Made by a program: the position numbers and the translations under genes. Positions 34,319-42,119 of a stretch of 64,000 bases of DNA are shown piece after piece. Every line of letters begins with the position of its first letter. The stretch's first letter is position 1. Below the pieces are notes generated by a model. That model was not told where the DNA came from. It saw only the letters and a list, made by a program, of their open reading frames with translations, and did no database searches. Source of the DNA: Pseudomonas alcaligenes. Its GTDB lineage: Bacteria > Pseudomonadota > Gammaproteobacteria > Pseudomonadales > Pseudomonadaceae. Location of the stretch: contig NZ_CP154874.1 of assembly GCF_041729615.1 (NCBI RefSeq), positions 67,001-131,000 of the forward strand, given 5' to 3'.

Positions 34319-37051
34319 TCAGGCTTGCACGGCGATGGCCGCCACGCGGGTGGCCAGCAGTCGCTTGATTTCCGGCACGCACGAGCCGCAGCTGGTGCCG
34401 CATTTCAGCTCGCGCTTGAGGCCGTCCAGGTCCAGGCCGCGTTCGATTCCGGCGCATACCGCGTCCTGGCTGACGTTCATGCAGTTGCACAGCACCTTGC
34501 TGGCCTTGAGGCCGCCGCCCGGCGGCGTCGGCAGCGGAGCCAGCAGCCAGCGGCGCAGCTCGGCGTCACTGCTGCCCTGTTCCCACAGGCCCTTGAGCCA
34601 GTCGCGGGCGGCAATCTCGCCGGCCAGGCGCACGGCGACGATGCGCCCGCCCTCGGTGCGTAGGCGCTTGCCCACGCCGCGCCGGGGGTCGTCGTAGGCC
34701 ATCACCGGGCCCTGGTCGAGGCCGAGCAGGGCGTCGATCTGCGCCAGCAGCTCGGCGTCCGGCGCCGTCGTGGCGGCGGCCTTGAGCAGCAGGGCCGGTC
34801 GCTGTTCGCGGCCGGTGGGCGCCAGGCTGGCGTAGGCGAAACGCTCGAACAGCGGGCGCAGGGCGGTGAAGCGGCGCTGCACGTCGCCCTCGACCAGGGC
34901 GAAGAACTGCCAGGGCAGCTCGGCGCGCTCGACCTGCACGGCGCTGAGCTTCAGCTCCGGCTGCTTGGACAGCGGGTCGAAGGCCGACTGGGTCAGCACG
35001 TTGGTGCCCAGACCCTTGAGGAAACGGTCGCCCCAGTGCATCGGCAGGTAGGCCTGGCCCGCTTGCAGGCTGTCGTCGGCCTGCACCGGCAGGATCAGGC
35101 CGCCGCGCCGGCTGCGCAGCCGGATCAGCTCGCCGGACTGCAGGCCGCGCCGCGCCAGCTCGTCCGGGTGCAGGCCGAGCACCGCTTCCGGCGCGTGGCC
35201 GAACAGCCGTGCGGCGGTGCCGGTGCGGCTCATGCCGTGCCACTGGTCGCGCAGGCGGCCGGTGTTGAGCAGCAGGGGGAAGTCCGCCACCGGGCGTTCC
35301 TGGGCCGGCCGGTAAGGGTCGGCGACGAACTGTGCGCGGCCGCTGGCGGTGGGGAAGAGGCCGTTCCCGTACAGACGCGCGGTGCCCTGGCGGGCGCCGG
35401 CCGGGAAGGGCCATTGTTGCGGACCTTGGTCGTCCAGGATGGCGTAGCTGAGACCGGAGAGGTCCAGGTCGCGTCCCTGGGTCAGGTGCTTGTACTCCTC
35501 GAACAGCATTTCCGCGTCGAGGAAGGCGAACAGGCTTGGCAGGCCGGGGCGTTGCAGTTGTTCCAGGCGACGGGCGAAGTCGCAGACGATCGCCCAGTCC
35601 GGCCGCGCCTCTGCGGGCGCTGGCACGGCGCGGCGCACATGGCTGATGCGCCGCTCGGAGTTGGTCACGCTGCCTTCTTTTTCGCCCCAGCTGGCGGCCG
35701 GGAGCAGAAGGTCGGCGTAGTGGCAGGTCTCGGTGGTGAAGAAGGCTTCCTGCACCACCACGAAGGGGCACCGCGCCAGGGCCTCGTGGATCTTCTGCTG
35801 GTCCGGCAGCGACTGCGCGGGGTTGGTGCAGGCGATCCACAGGGCCTTGATCTTGCCGGCGCGCACCGCCTCGAACAGTTCCACGGCGCTGAGCCCCGGG
35901 GTTTCCGGCAGGCTGTCCACGCCCCAGTAACGGGCCACTTCGGCGCGGTGCTCGGGGTTGGCCGCCTCCCGGTGGCCAGGCAGCAGGTTGGACAGGCTGC
36001 CGGTCTCGCGGCCGCCCATGGCGTTGGGCTGGCCGGTGAGGGAGAAGGGGCCGGCGCCGACCCGGCCTATCTGTCCCGTGGCCAGGTGCAGGTTGATCAG
36101 GGCGCTGTTCTTGGCACTGCCGGCGCTGGACTGGTTGAGGCCCATGCACCACAGCGAGAGGAAGGCCGGCGATTGACCGATCAGCTCGGCGGCGCGGCGC
36201 AGCTCGCTCTCGTCGATGCCGCACAGGCGCGCCACTTCGCTCGGCGGGTAGTCGGCGGCCAGCCCGCGCAGGGCCTCGAAGCCCTCGGTGTGGGCGTCGA
36301 TATAGGCCGGGTCGTAGTCGCCGTTGGCCAGCAGCAGGTGCAGCAGGCCGTGGAACAGCGCCACGTCGGTGCCCGGGGCGATGGCCAGATGCAGGTCGGC
36401 CAGCTCGCAGGTATCGGTGCGGCGCGGGTCGACCACGATGATCTTCATTTCGGGCCGCGCGGCCTTGGCCGCTTCCAGGCGGCGGAACAGGATCGGGTGG
36501 GCATAGGCCATGTTGCTGCCGGCGATCAGCAGGCAGTCGGCCTGCTCGATGTCCTCGTAGCTGCAGGGCGGGGCGTCGGCGCCCAGGCTGCGCTTGTAGC
36601 CGACCACCGCCGAGCTCATGCACAGGCGCGAGTTGCTGTCGATATTGTTGGTGCCGACCAGGGCGCGGGCCAGCTTGTTGAAGGCGTAGTAGTCCTCGGT
36701 CAGCAGCTGGCCGGAGATGTAGAAGGCGACGCTGTCCGGGCCGTGCTCGCGGATGGTCTCGGCGAATACGCTGGCGGCGTGGTCGAGGGCGCTGTCCCAG
36801 TCGGTGCGGGCGCGGGCGAGATTCTTGCCCAGGCGCAGCTCGGGGGAGAGGGCGCGGGCGTCGAGGTCGCCGGTCAGGTGCAGGGACGAGCCCTTGCTGC
36901 ACAGGCGGCCGAAGTTGGCCGGGTGGCTGGGGTCGCCCTGCACGCCGAGGATCTTCTCGCCATCGTGCTCGATCAGCACGCCGCAGCCGACGCCGCAGTA
37001 GCAGCAGGTGGCTGCTGTGGTTTGCAGGGTCGCTTCAGGCACGGGCGGCAT
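34319..37051 (-). CDS. Assimilatory nitrate reductase, large molybdenum subunit
   Basis: The 910-residue enzyme reduces nitrate to nitrite in the cytoplasm. The N-terminal [4Fe-4S] ligands are CCYCGVGCGV near residues 16-24 and LCSKG near 50. The Mo-bis-MGD domain follows (GSNMAYAHPILFRRL, WCMGLNQSSAGSAKN, LTGQPNAMGGRE), then a molydopterin dinucleotide-binding domain. The C-terminal 60 residues form a BFD-like [2Fe-2S] domain (LCNCMNVSQDAVC, LKCGTSCGSCVPEI), typical of NasA-type enzymes that take electrons from an NADH-dependent partner. The gene start overlaps the upstream oxidoreductase by 17 nt. The subunit naming differs between genera, so no symbol is given. Confidence 0.95.
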   Translation of the reverse strand: MPPVPEATLQTTAATCCYCGVGCGVLIEHDGEKILGVQGDPSHPANFGRLCSKGSSLHLTGDLDARALSPELRLGKNLARARTDWDSALDHAASVFAETIREHGPDSVAFYISGQLLTEDYYAFNKLARALVGTNNIDSNSRLCMSSAVVGYKRSLGADAPPCSYEDIEQADCLLIAGSNMAYAHPILFRRLEAAKAARPEMKIIVVDPRRTDTCELADLHLAIAPGTDVALFHGLLHLLLANGDYDPAYIDAHTEGFEALRGLAADYPPSEVARLCGIDESELRRAAELIGQSPAFLSLWCMGLNQSSAGSAKNSALINLHLATGQIGRVGAGPFSLTGQPNAMGGRETGSLSNLLPGHREAANPEHRAEVARYWGVDSLPETPGLSAVELFEAVRAGKIKALWIACTNPAQSLPDQQKIHEALARCPFVVVQEAFFTTETCHYADLLLPAASWGEKEGSVTNSERRISHVRRAVPAPAEARPDWAIVCDFARRLEQLQRPGLPSLFAFLDAEMLFEEYKHLTQGRDLDLSGLSYAILDDQGPQQWPFPAGARQGTARLYGNGLFPTASGRAQFVADPYRPAQERPVADFPLLLNTGRLRDQWHGMSRTGTAARLFGHAPEAVLGLHPDELARRGLQSGELIRLRSRRGGLILPVQADDSLQAGQAYLPMHWGDRFLKGLGTNVLTQSAFDPLSKQPELKLSAVQVERAELPWQFFALVEGDVQRRFTALRPLFERFAYASLAPTGREQRPALLLKAAATTAPDAELLAQIDALLGLDQGPVMAYDDPRRGVGKRLRTEGGRIVAVRLAGEIAARDWLKGLWEQGSSDAELRRWLLAPLPTPPGGGLKASKVLCNCMNVSQDAVCAGIERGLDLDGLKRELKCGTSCGSCVPEIKRLLATRVAAIAVQA

Positions 37052-38285
37052 CCTTCTCGGCGAGGCCGGCCGCCTCCAGGCTGGCGCGGCCGAACATCAG
37101 GTGATCGCGCATGCGGCCGATGTCGACGCCCTCGCGGATTTGCTGGAAATACCAGCTGCCGTCCAGGGTGTCGCCGTACAGGCAGCCGCCGACCAGCACG
37201 TCGTCCTTGATCACCAGTTTCTTGTACACGCTGCCGATGGGGTCGGAGAGGGTGATGGTCTCGGTGCCGTCGCCGCCCATGAAGTCGCCGGCGGAGAACA
37301 GATCGATGCCGGTGACCTTGAGCTTGGTGGAGATCACCGAACCCTGGTAGCGGGCGGTGCCGAGCATGGCCAGGTGGTTGGCGCAGACCTGGGCCTGCTC
37401 GAACAGCGGTGCCACCAGGCCGTAGGCGATGCCGCGGTGGTTGGCGCATTCGCCGACGGCATAGATGCGCGGGTCGAAGGTCTGCAGGCAGTCGTCCACC
37501 AGGATGCCGCGGTTGCAGGGCAGGCCGGCTTTTTCCGCCAGTTCGGTGTTGGGACGGATGCCGGCGGCCATCACCACCAGGTCGGCGGGAATGGTGTCGC
37601 CGCTCTTGAACTGCACGGCGCAGACCCGGCCGCTGCCGTAGTCGAGCAGCTCCTCGGTCTGCTCGTTGAGGCGGAAGCGGATGCCACGGGCCTCCAGCGC
37701 CTGCTGCAGGAGCTTGCCCGCGGTCTGGTCGAGCTGGCGCTCCAGCAGCCAGTCGGCCAGGTGCACCACGGTCACGTGCATGCCGCGCTGGCGCAGGCCG
37801 TTGGCCGCCTCCAGGCCGAGCAGGCCACCGCCGATGACCACGGCGTGGCTGTGGGTGCTCGCGGTCTGCATCATCTGCTCGGTGTCGGCGATGTCGCGGT
37901 AGGCGATCACCCCCTCCAGACGGTTGCCCGGCACCGGCAGGATGAAGGGGTTGGAGCCGGTGGCGAGGATCAGCCGGTCGTATTGTGCGGTACTGCCATC
38001 GTCGGCGGTGACCAGGCGCTTCTTGCGGTCGATGGCCACCACCTTGCGCCCCAGGCGCAGGTCGATGCCGTGCTGCTGGTACCACTCGATACCGTTGAGC
38101 ACGATGTCGGCGAAGCTCTGCTCGCCGGCCAGCACCGGCGACAGCAGGATGCGGTTGTAGTTGGGGTGCGGCTCGGCGCCGAACACGGTGATCTCGTACA
38201 GGTCCGGCGCGAGCCGGAGCAGCTCCTCCAGGGTTCTGACCCCGGCCATGCCGTTGCCCACCATTACCAGCTTGAGTTTGTTCAT
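37035..38285 (-). CDS. FAD/NADH oxidoreductase, NasC-like electron donor subunit (NirB N-terminal domain homologue)
   Basis: The 416-residue flavoprotein has the FAD motif VMVGNGMAGVRTLEEL, NYNRILLSPVLAGEQ, the NAD motif AVVIGGGLLGLEAANGL, and IYAVGECANHRG, all matching the N-terminal half of NirB. The NirB parts that bind [2Fe-2S] and siroheme are absent, and no nirD is adjacent. This is the arrangement of Klebsiella NasC, the NADH-dependent small subunit of assimilatory nitrate reductase, whose partner carries the BFD [2Fe-2S] domain as seen here. The MNKLKLVMVG start at 38285 has GGAGAGG upstream. It is controlled by a sigma-54 promoter and a terminator-bearing leader. Confidence 0.9.
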   Translation of the reverse strand: MNKLKLVMVGNGMAGVRTLEELLRLAPDLYEITVFGAEPHPNYNRILLSPVLAGEQSFADIVLNGIEWYQQHGIDLRLGRKVVAIDRKKRLVTADDGSTAQYDRLILATGSNPFILPVPGNRLEGVIAYRDIADTEQMMQTASTHSHAVVIGGGLLGLEAANGLRQRGMHVTVVHLADWLLERQLDQTAGKLLQQALEARGIRFRLNEQTEELLDYGSGRVCAVQFKSGDTIPADLVVMAAGIRPNTELAEKAGLPCNRGILVDDCLQTFDPRIYAVGECANHRGIAYGLVAPLFEQAQVCANHLAMLGTARYQGSVISTKLKVTGIDLFSAGDFMGGDGTETITLSDPIGSVYKKLVIKDDVLVGGCLYGDTLDGSWYFQQIREGVDIGRMRDHLMFGRASLEAAGLAEKDAARA

Positions 38286-38376
38286 GCCGGTCCTCTCCTG
38301 CTGAAATCCCGAAAAATGGCCGGGAGCGATGCTCCGCGACGACTCGAAAGTGGCTGCCAAGGGCAGGCCATGAAAC

Positions 38377-38439
38377 AAAAAAGGCGTCCCGCCAGTTGCC
38401 TAGCGAGGACGCCTTTGTCCAGGTCCCGATCTAGCGGGA
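38377..38439 (-). promoter_or_regulatory. ANTAR (NasT)-type antitermination leader of the nitrate reductase operon
   Basis: Read on the minus strand: hairpin P1 TCCCG-CTAGAT-CGGGA (38439-38424), a 3-nt linker, hairpin P2 GGAC-AAAGGC-GTCC (38420-38407, hexaloop with A1 and G4), and an intrinsic terminator whose left arm AAAGGCGTCC overlaps P2 and whose right arm GGACGCC is followed by six T (to 38377). P2 and the terminator are mutually exclusive. This is the layout bound by ANTAR antiterminators such as NasT/NasR. The rest of 38286-38618 holds the promoter and an additional hairpin GGCACCG/CGGTGCC (38441-38470). Confidence 0.82.
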
Positions 38440-38494
38440 GGGCACCGTCTTCCGCATTGAGGGCGGTGCCTTTATGTGTGTTCGAGGTGTCTTT

Positions 38495-38511
38495 TGCAGG
38501 CCCCGTGCCAA
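38495..38511 (-). promoter_or_regulatory. Sigma-54 promoter of the nitrate reductase operon
   Basis: On the minus strand TTGGCACGGGGCCTGCA has GG-N10-GC spacing and matches TGGCACG-N4-TTGCA except one base. Transcription would start near 38485, 45 nt before P1 of the leader. NtrC control is expected. Confidence 0.8.
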
Positions 38512-38618
38512 CTCTGCAAGGCCCCTTTTTTCGAGGCTTCCAGTGCTCTTTCGTGCATCTCTCGGGGTTTTGCGCACCCGTTTAAAGCGGCGCTGCGTCG
38601 TTGTGGTGCGGCCTGGCT

Positions 38619-40292
38619 TCACTGGCCCCGCAGCAGACTGACCAGCAGGACCAGGTTGACCAGCAGCGAGGCCAGGGCCACGCCGCGCCAGACCTTCAGC
38701 GGCTCGCGCTCCAGCAGTGGCCGCGGGCGCCCGCCGAGGGTTTGGCGCTCGCCCTGCTCGAGGGCCAGCAGCCACTCCTCGGCGGTCTCGAAGCGTTCCT
38801 CGGGGCTGGCCGCCACCGCGCGCAGCAGGCAGTCGTCGAGCCAGGCCGGAATGTCCGGGCGGTAGCGGCTGGGGGCGGCCGGGCTGCCGAAGCGCGGGTG
38901 CTGGAAGGCCTCGATCTCGCCGTAGGGATAGTGGCCGGTGAGCAGGTGGTAGAGGGTGACGCCGGCGGCGTAGAGGTCCTGCTGGCGCTCCGGGGCGATG
39001 CCGGCGAAGGCCTCCGGGGCGATGTAGCTGGGCGTGCCGGGCAGGGCGTGCTGCTCGTCGCGCGACAGGCCGGGGCAGTAGGCCAGGCCGAAGTCGAGCA
39101 GGCGCAGCTCGCCGTCGTCGCACCAGAGCAGGTTCTCCGGCTTGATGTCGCGGTGCAGGATGTTGCGCCGGTGCAGCTGGCCCAGGGCCTTGAGCAGGCG
39201 CGGCGCCAGCTCCAGCCATTCGGCCAGGCCCAGCGGGCCGGACAGGCGCAGGTGCTCGGCCAGGGTCTGGCCGGCGTACTCGCGCTGCACGTAGTAGAGG
39301 TGCTGGCGCTGCGGCAGCGGATGGGCCTCGGCGAAGTGCCGGCCAGCCACGCGGCGCAGGAACCATTCCTCCAGCAGCAGGGCGGCCCCGGCCTGGGCCT
39401 CGTCGTGGCGGCTGGCCGGCAGGGTCTTGAGCAGCCAGCGCCGGGCCTGGGCGTCGCGCACCCGGTACACCAGCGACTGGCGCGACTCGGCCAGCAGGCG
39501 CTCGACCTGCCAGCCCTCGAAGTCCTGGCCCTCGCGCAGCTTGGGTGGCAGCGGCCACTGCTGCAGCTGCGCCAGGGTGTCGGCCAGGTCGTTGTCCGGC
39601 AGCGCCTCGACCTGCACCAGCACGGCGCTGGCGTTGTCCTGGCTGCCGGCCAGATGGGCGGCAGCGACCAGCGCCTGGCAGGCGGCGGTCGGGTCGCTCT
39701 CGTCCAGCAGCAGGCGGCGGATGCCGGCGTCGCCCAGGGTCGACCAGACGCCGTCGCTGACCAGCAGGTAGCGCTCGCCCTCGCGCAGCTCACCTTCCAG
39801 GTAGTCCACCACCAGGTGCTGGTCCAGGCCCAGTGCGCGCTTGAGCACGTGCTGCATGCCCGGCTGCTCCCACACATGGTCCTCGCTGAGGCGCTCCAGC
39901 TGGCCGTCGTGCAGGCGGTAGGCGCGGCAGTCGCCGACGTGCGCCAGGGTGAAGCGGCGGCCGCGCAGGATCAGCGCGGAAAGGGTGGTGAGCAGCGGCT
40001 GGCCGCCGCTGCCGGCCTGCAGCCAGCGGTTGTGCGCCACCAGCAGGCGCTCCAGTGACTGGGCCACGGCCCAGGTCTCAGGGGTCGAGTAGTAGTCCAG
40101 GGCCAGGGCCTGCAGGGTGGCCCGCGCGGCCAGGCCGCCGTCGGCGCACTGGCTGACGCCATCGGCCAGGGCAAACAGGAAGCCCTTGCTGGCGGCCAGG
40201 GCGGGCGCCGGGGTGACCACGCGGATGGCGTCCTGGTTTTCCGTGCGCGGGCCGGTGGCGGTGGCTTCGCCGAAGCTCAGTTGCAGGGCCAT
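38619..40292 (-). CDS. Bifunctional PP2C phosphatase / Ser-Thr protein kinase
   Basis: The 557-residue protein fuses a PP2C-type phosphatase (1-240: ENQDAIRV, ADGVSQCADGG, GDCRAYRLHDG, VSDGVWS, SQDNASAVLV) with an eukaryotic-like kinase (about 265-510: catalytic loop ILHRDIKPENLL, LLDFGLAY, SYIAPEAF) and ends with a membrane helix (VWRGVALASLLVNLVLLVSLL). Key residues of both enzymes are present. The gene lies between the nitrate transporter and the nitrate reductase operon; the same placement is known in P. aeruginosa, but its substrate is not established. ATG at 40292 follows GAGAGAG. Confidence 0.93.
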   Translation of the reverse strand: MALQLSFGEATATGPRTENQDAIRVVTPAPALAASKGFLFALADGVSQCADGGLAARATLQALALDYYSTPETWAVAQSLERLLVAHNRWLQAGSGGQPLLTTLSALILRGRRFTLAHVGDCRAYRLHDGQLERLSEDHVWEQPGMQHVLKRALGLDQHLVVDYLEGELREGERYLLVSDGVWSTLGDAGIRRLLLDESDPTAACQALVAAAHLAGSQDNASAVLVQVEALPDNDLADTLAQLQQWPLPPKLREGQDFEGWQVERLLAESRQSLVYRVRDAQARRWLLKTLPASRHDEAQAGAALLLEEWFLRRVAGRHFAEAHPLPQRQHLYYVQREYAGQTLAEHLRLSGPLGLAEWLELAPRLLKALGQLHRRNILHRDIKPENLLWCDDGELRLLDFGLAYCPGLSRDEQHALPGTPSYIAPEAFAGIAPERQQDLYAAGVTLYHLLTGHYPYGEIEAFQHPRFGSPAAPSRYRPDIPAWLDDCLLRAVAASPEERFETAEEWLLALEQGERQTLGGRPRPLLEREPLKVWRGVALASLLVNLVLLVSLLRGQ

Positions 40293-40349
40293 GCGGGCTC
40301 TCTCGTGCGAAGGGCGCCGAAAGGCGCCCGAAGTAGTCAAGTCGGTTGA

Positions 40350-40440
40350 GACAAAGGCCGGGCCGCTCAGGGCTCCAAGGAGTGTCGCCACTCCACCTTT
40401 CCTGACCAGTGCGGGAGCCTCGCCCGGCCCCGCCTTTGTC
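40350..40440 (-). promoter_or_regulatory. Long-range hairpin in the kinase/phosphatase leader
   Basis: On the minus strand GACAAAGGCGGGGCCGGGC (40440-40422) can pair, with a bulge, with GCCCGGCCTTTGTC (40363-40350). Its first ten bases equal the GACAAAGGCG found in both ANTAR hairpins, but the flanks do not form a P2 stem here. A second hairpin GGGCGCC/GGCGCCC lies at about 40313-40328. It may be a degenerate attenuator; confidence is low. Confidence 0.3.
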
Positions 40441-40459
40441 GCAACCGTCCTGTGAGAAC

Positions 40460-40482
40460 GCCGGGCGCACTGGGCGCCCGGC
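40460..40482 (-). terminator. Hairpin after the nitrate transporter gene
   Basis: A perfect 9-bp stem GCCGGGCGC/GCGCCCGGC with a 5-nt loop lies 10 nt beyond the stop. The following sequence GTTCTC is a poor T-tract, so read-through into the kinase is possible. Confidence 0.5.
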
Positions 40483-40491
40483 ATGGATGGC

Positions 40492-41703
40492 TCAGACGCG
40501 GGCGGCGGTGACGGCCGCGCTGCCCCAGGTGGTGCGCCAGCGCAGCTTGACGCCGTGCAGGCCGAACCAGGCCAGCACGCCGAGGCTGGCGAACAGCCAC
40601 AGGCCCAGCTGGTAGTCGCCGGTGGACTGCTTGATCGCGCCGAGGCCTGCGGTCAGGCAGAAGCCGCCGATGCCGCCGGCCATGCCGATCAGCCCGGTCA
40701 TCACGCCGATCTCCTTGCGGAAGCGCTGCGGTACCAGCTGGAACACCGCGCCGTTGCCGGCGCCCAGGCTGAGCATGGCGACCACGAACAGGCCCAGGGC
40801 GGCGTAGGCGCTGGGCAGGTTGAAACCGACCGCGGCGATGCAGATGGAGGCGCAGGTGTACATCACCAGCAGCGAGCGGATGCCGCCGATGCGGTCGGCC
40901 AGGGCGCCACCCAGCGGGCGCATCAGGCTGCCGGCGAATACGCAGGCGGCGGTGTAGTAGCCGGCCTTGACCGGATCGAAGCCGTACTGGTCGTGGAAGT
41001 AGCCGGGCAGGGTGCTGGCCAGGCCGAGGAAGCCGCCGAAGGTGATGCTGTAGAAGAACATGAACCACCAGCTGTCGCGGTCACCGAGGGCCTTGAGGTA
41101 GTCGGCCATGGCCTTGGGCGCCGGGCGCTCGGGAGCGTTCTTGGCCACGCCGGCGAAGATGATCAGGGTCAGCACCAGCGGGATCAGCGCCAGGCCGAAC
41201 ACGTTGCCCCAGCCGAAGGCGGCGGCCAGGCCCGGGGCGAACAGCGCGGTGAGCACGGTGCCGGAGTTGCCGGCGCCGGCGATGCCCATGGCCTTGCCCT
41301 GGTGCTGCGGCGGGTACCACTGCGAGGCCAGCGGCAGGGCGACGGCGAAGGAGGCGCCGGCGAAGCCGAGGAACAGGCCGAGCAGCAGCGCCTGCTCGTA
41401 GCTGTGGATGCCGTGCTGCCAGGCTACCGCCAGGGCGGCGATGACGATCACCTGGCCGACCAGGCCGGCGGTCTTCGGCGAAGTGCGATCGGCCAGCAGG
41501 CCCATCAGGAAGCGCAGCACGGCGCCGGCCAGGATCGGCGTGGCGACCATCATGGCGCGTTGCTGGGTGGTCAGGCCCAGGTCGCTGGCGATCTGCACGC
41601 CCAGCGGGCCGAGCACGTACCAGACCATGAAGCTCAGGTCGAAATAGAGGAACGCGGCGAACAGCGTCGGTGCGTGGCCGGCTTTCCAGAAACTTGTATT
41701 CAT
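40492..41703 (-). CDS. MFS nitrate/nitrite transporter (NarK/NasA family)
   Basis: The 403-residue protein has about twelve membrane segments and the nitrate-porter signatures: two Gly-rich stretches (LFLGFAGASFAVALPLASQWYP with nearby GIAGAGNSGT, and AMLSLGAGNGAVFQLVP) and the substrate-binding Arg in RFLMGLLADR and MRPLGGALADR. It imports nitrate, possibly exchanging nitrite. The ATG at 41703 follows GAGGTG. It is preceded by a sigma-54 promoter and an ANTAR leader. Confidence 0.95.
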   Translation of the reverse strand: MNTSFWKAGHAPTLFAAFLYFDLSFMVWYVLGPLGVQIASDLGLTTQQRAMMVATPILAGAVLRFLMGLLADRTSPKTAGLVGQVIVIAALAVAWQHGIHSYEQALLLGLFLGFAGASFAVALPLASQWYPPQHQGKAMGIAGAGNSGTVLTALFAPGLAAAFGWGNVFGLALIPLVLTLIIFAGVAKNAPERPAPKAMADYLKALGDRDSWWFMFFYSITFGGFLGLASTLPGYFHDQYGFDPVKAGYYTAACVFAGSLMRPLGGALADRIGGIRSLLVMYTCASICIAAVGFNLPSAYAALGLFVVAMLSLGAGNGAVFQLVPQRFRKEIGVMTGLIGMAGGIGGFCLTAGLGAIKQSTGDYQLGLWLFASLGVLAWFGLHGVKLRWRTTWGSAAVTAARV

Positions 41704-41904
41704 CCAACACCTCATCATCGAGTTAGAGTCCCGTCGGCGGCGCGGCGACGTGATCGTGGGCACGTCGCCTGGCCGCCGGCGGGAGAGCCCGGCGCTTGTG
41801 GCGCCCGGCCCCGTGGCCGAAGCCACAGCCAGGTTGAGAGAGTTACCGGCCGGCGTCCGGATCGCGGGCCGCCAGCCACCCCCGGGCTTTGGGGGATGAA
41901 ACGC

Positions 41905-41984
41905 AAAAGGCGCCGCACCACTGACCGCCGGAGCGGAGGAGGTGCGACGCCTTTGTCGTATCGGGGGCAGCCGCCGTTGGATGC
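41905..41984 (-). promoter_or_regulatory. ANTAR (NasT)-type antitermination leader of the nitrate transporter gene
   Basis: Read on the minus strand: P1 GCATCC-AACGGC-GGCTGC (41984-41967, one mismatch, loop with A1 and G4), an 8-nt linker, P2 CGAC-AAAGGC-GTCG (41958-41945, loop identical to the other leader), then a terminator whose left arm (41954-41941) includes the P2 loop and pairs with 41919-41906, followed by TTTT. Between 41704 and 41904 I see no further feature apart from the ribosome site. Confidence 0.85.
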
Positions 41985-41998
41985 CTGTATCAGGGCTT

Positions 41999-42016
41999 GA
42001 GCAAGACTCGGGCCAA
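41999..42016 (-). promoter_or_regulatory. Sigma-54 promoter of the nitrate transporter gene
   Basis: On the minus strand TTGGCCCGAGTCTTGCTC has GG-N10-GC spacing and the TTGC -12 element. The predicted start near 41990 is about 6 nt before P1 of the leader, so the leader begins with the antiterminator hairpin. Confidence 0.85.
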
Positions 42017-42079
42017 TGCGCCGCGGGCGCGCCAATCAGCGGAGGGGCAGCCTCGCGCGCTGCGGCGCTGGTTCAATAC

Positions 42080-42105
42080 GGTGCGCCGCGTGCGGGTGGC
42101 GCACC
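42080..42105. repeat. Inverted repeat GGTGCGCC-N10-GGCGCACC
   Basis: Two perfect 8-bp arms lie 14 nt beyond the cytochrome gene and about 90 bp upstream of the transporter start site. It could be the cytochrome gene's terminator (no T-tract) or an enhancer site for the sigma-54 promoter. Confidence 0.4.
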
Positions 42106-42119
42106 GAGTTGAGGCGGTT

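Noticed and set aside
40422..40440. Third functional ANTAR P2 hairpin upstream of the kinase/phosphatase gene
   Set aside because: The AAAGGC segment is present, but the flanking bases do not pair as a short P2 stem, and no P1 is found; kept only as a low-confidence hairpin.
42080..42105. NtrC enhancer site for the nitrate transporter promoter
   Set aside because: The inverted repeat has 8-bp arms and a 10-nt gap and does not match the GCAC-N7-GTGC NtrC pattern; a terminator role for the cytochrome gene is equally possible.
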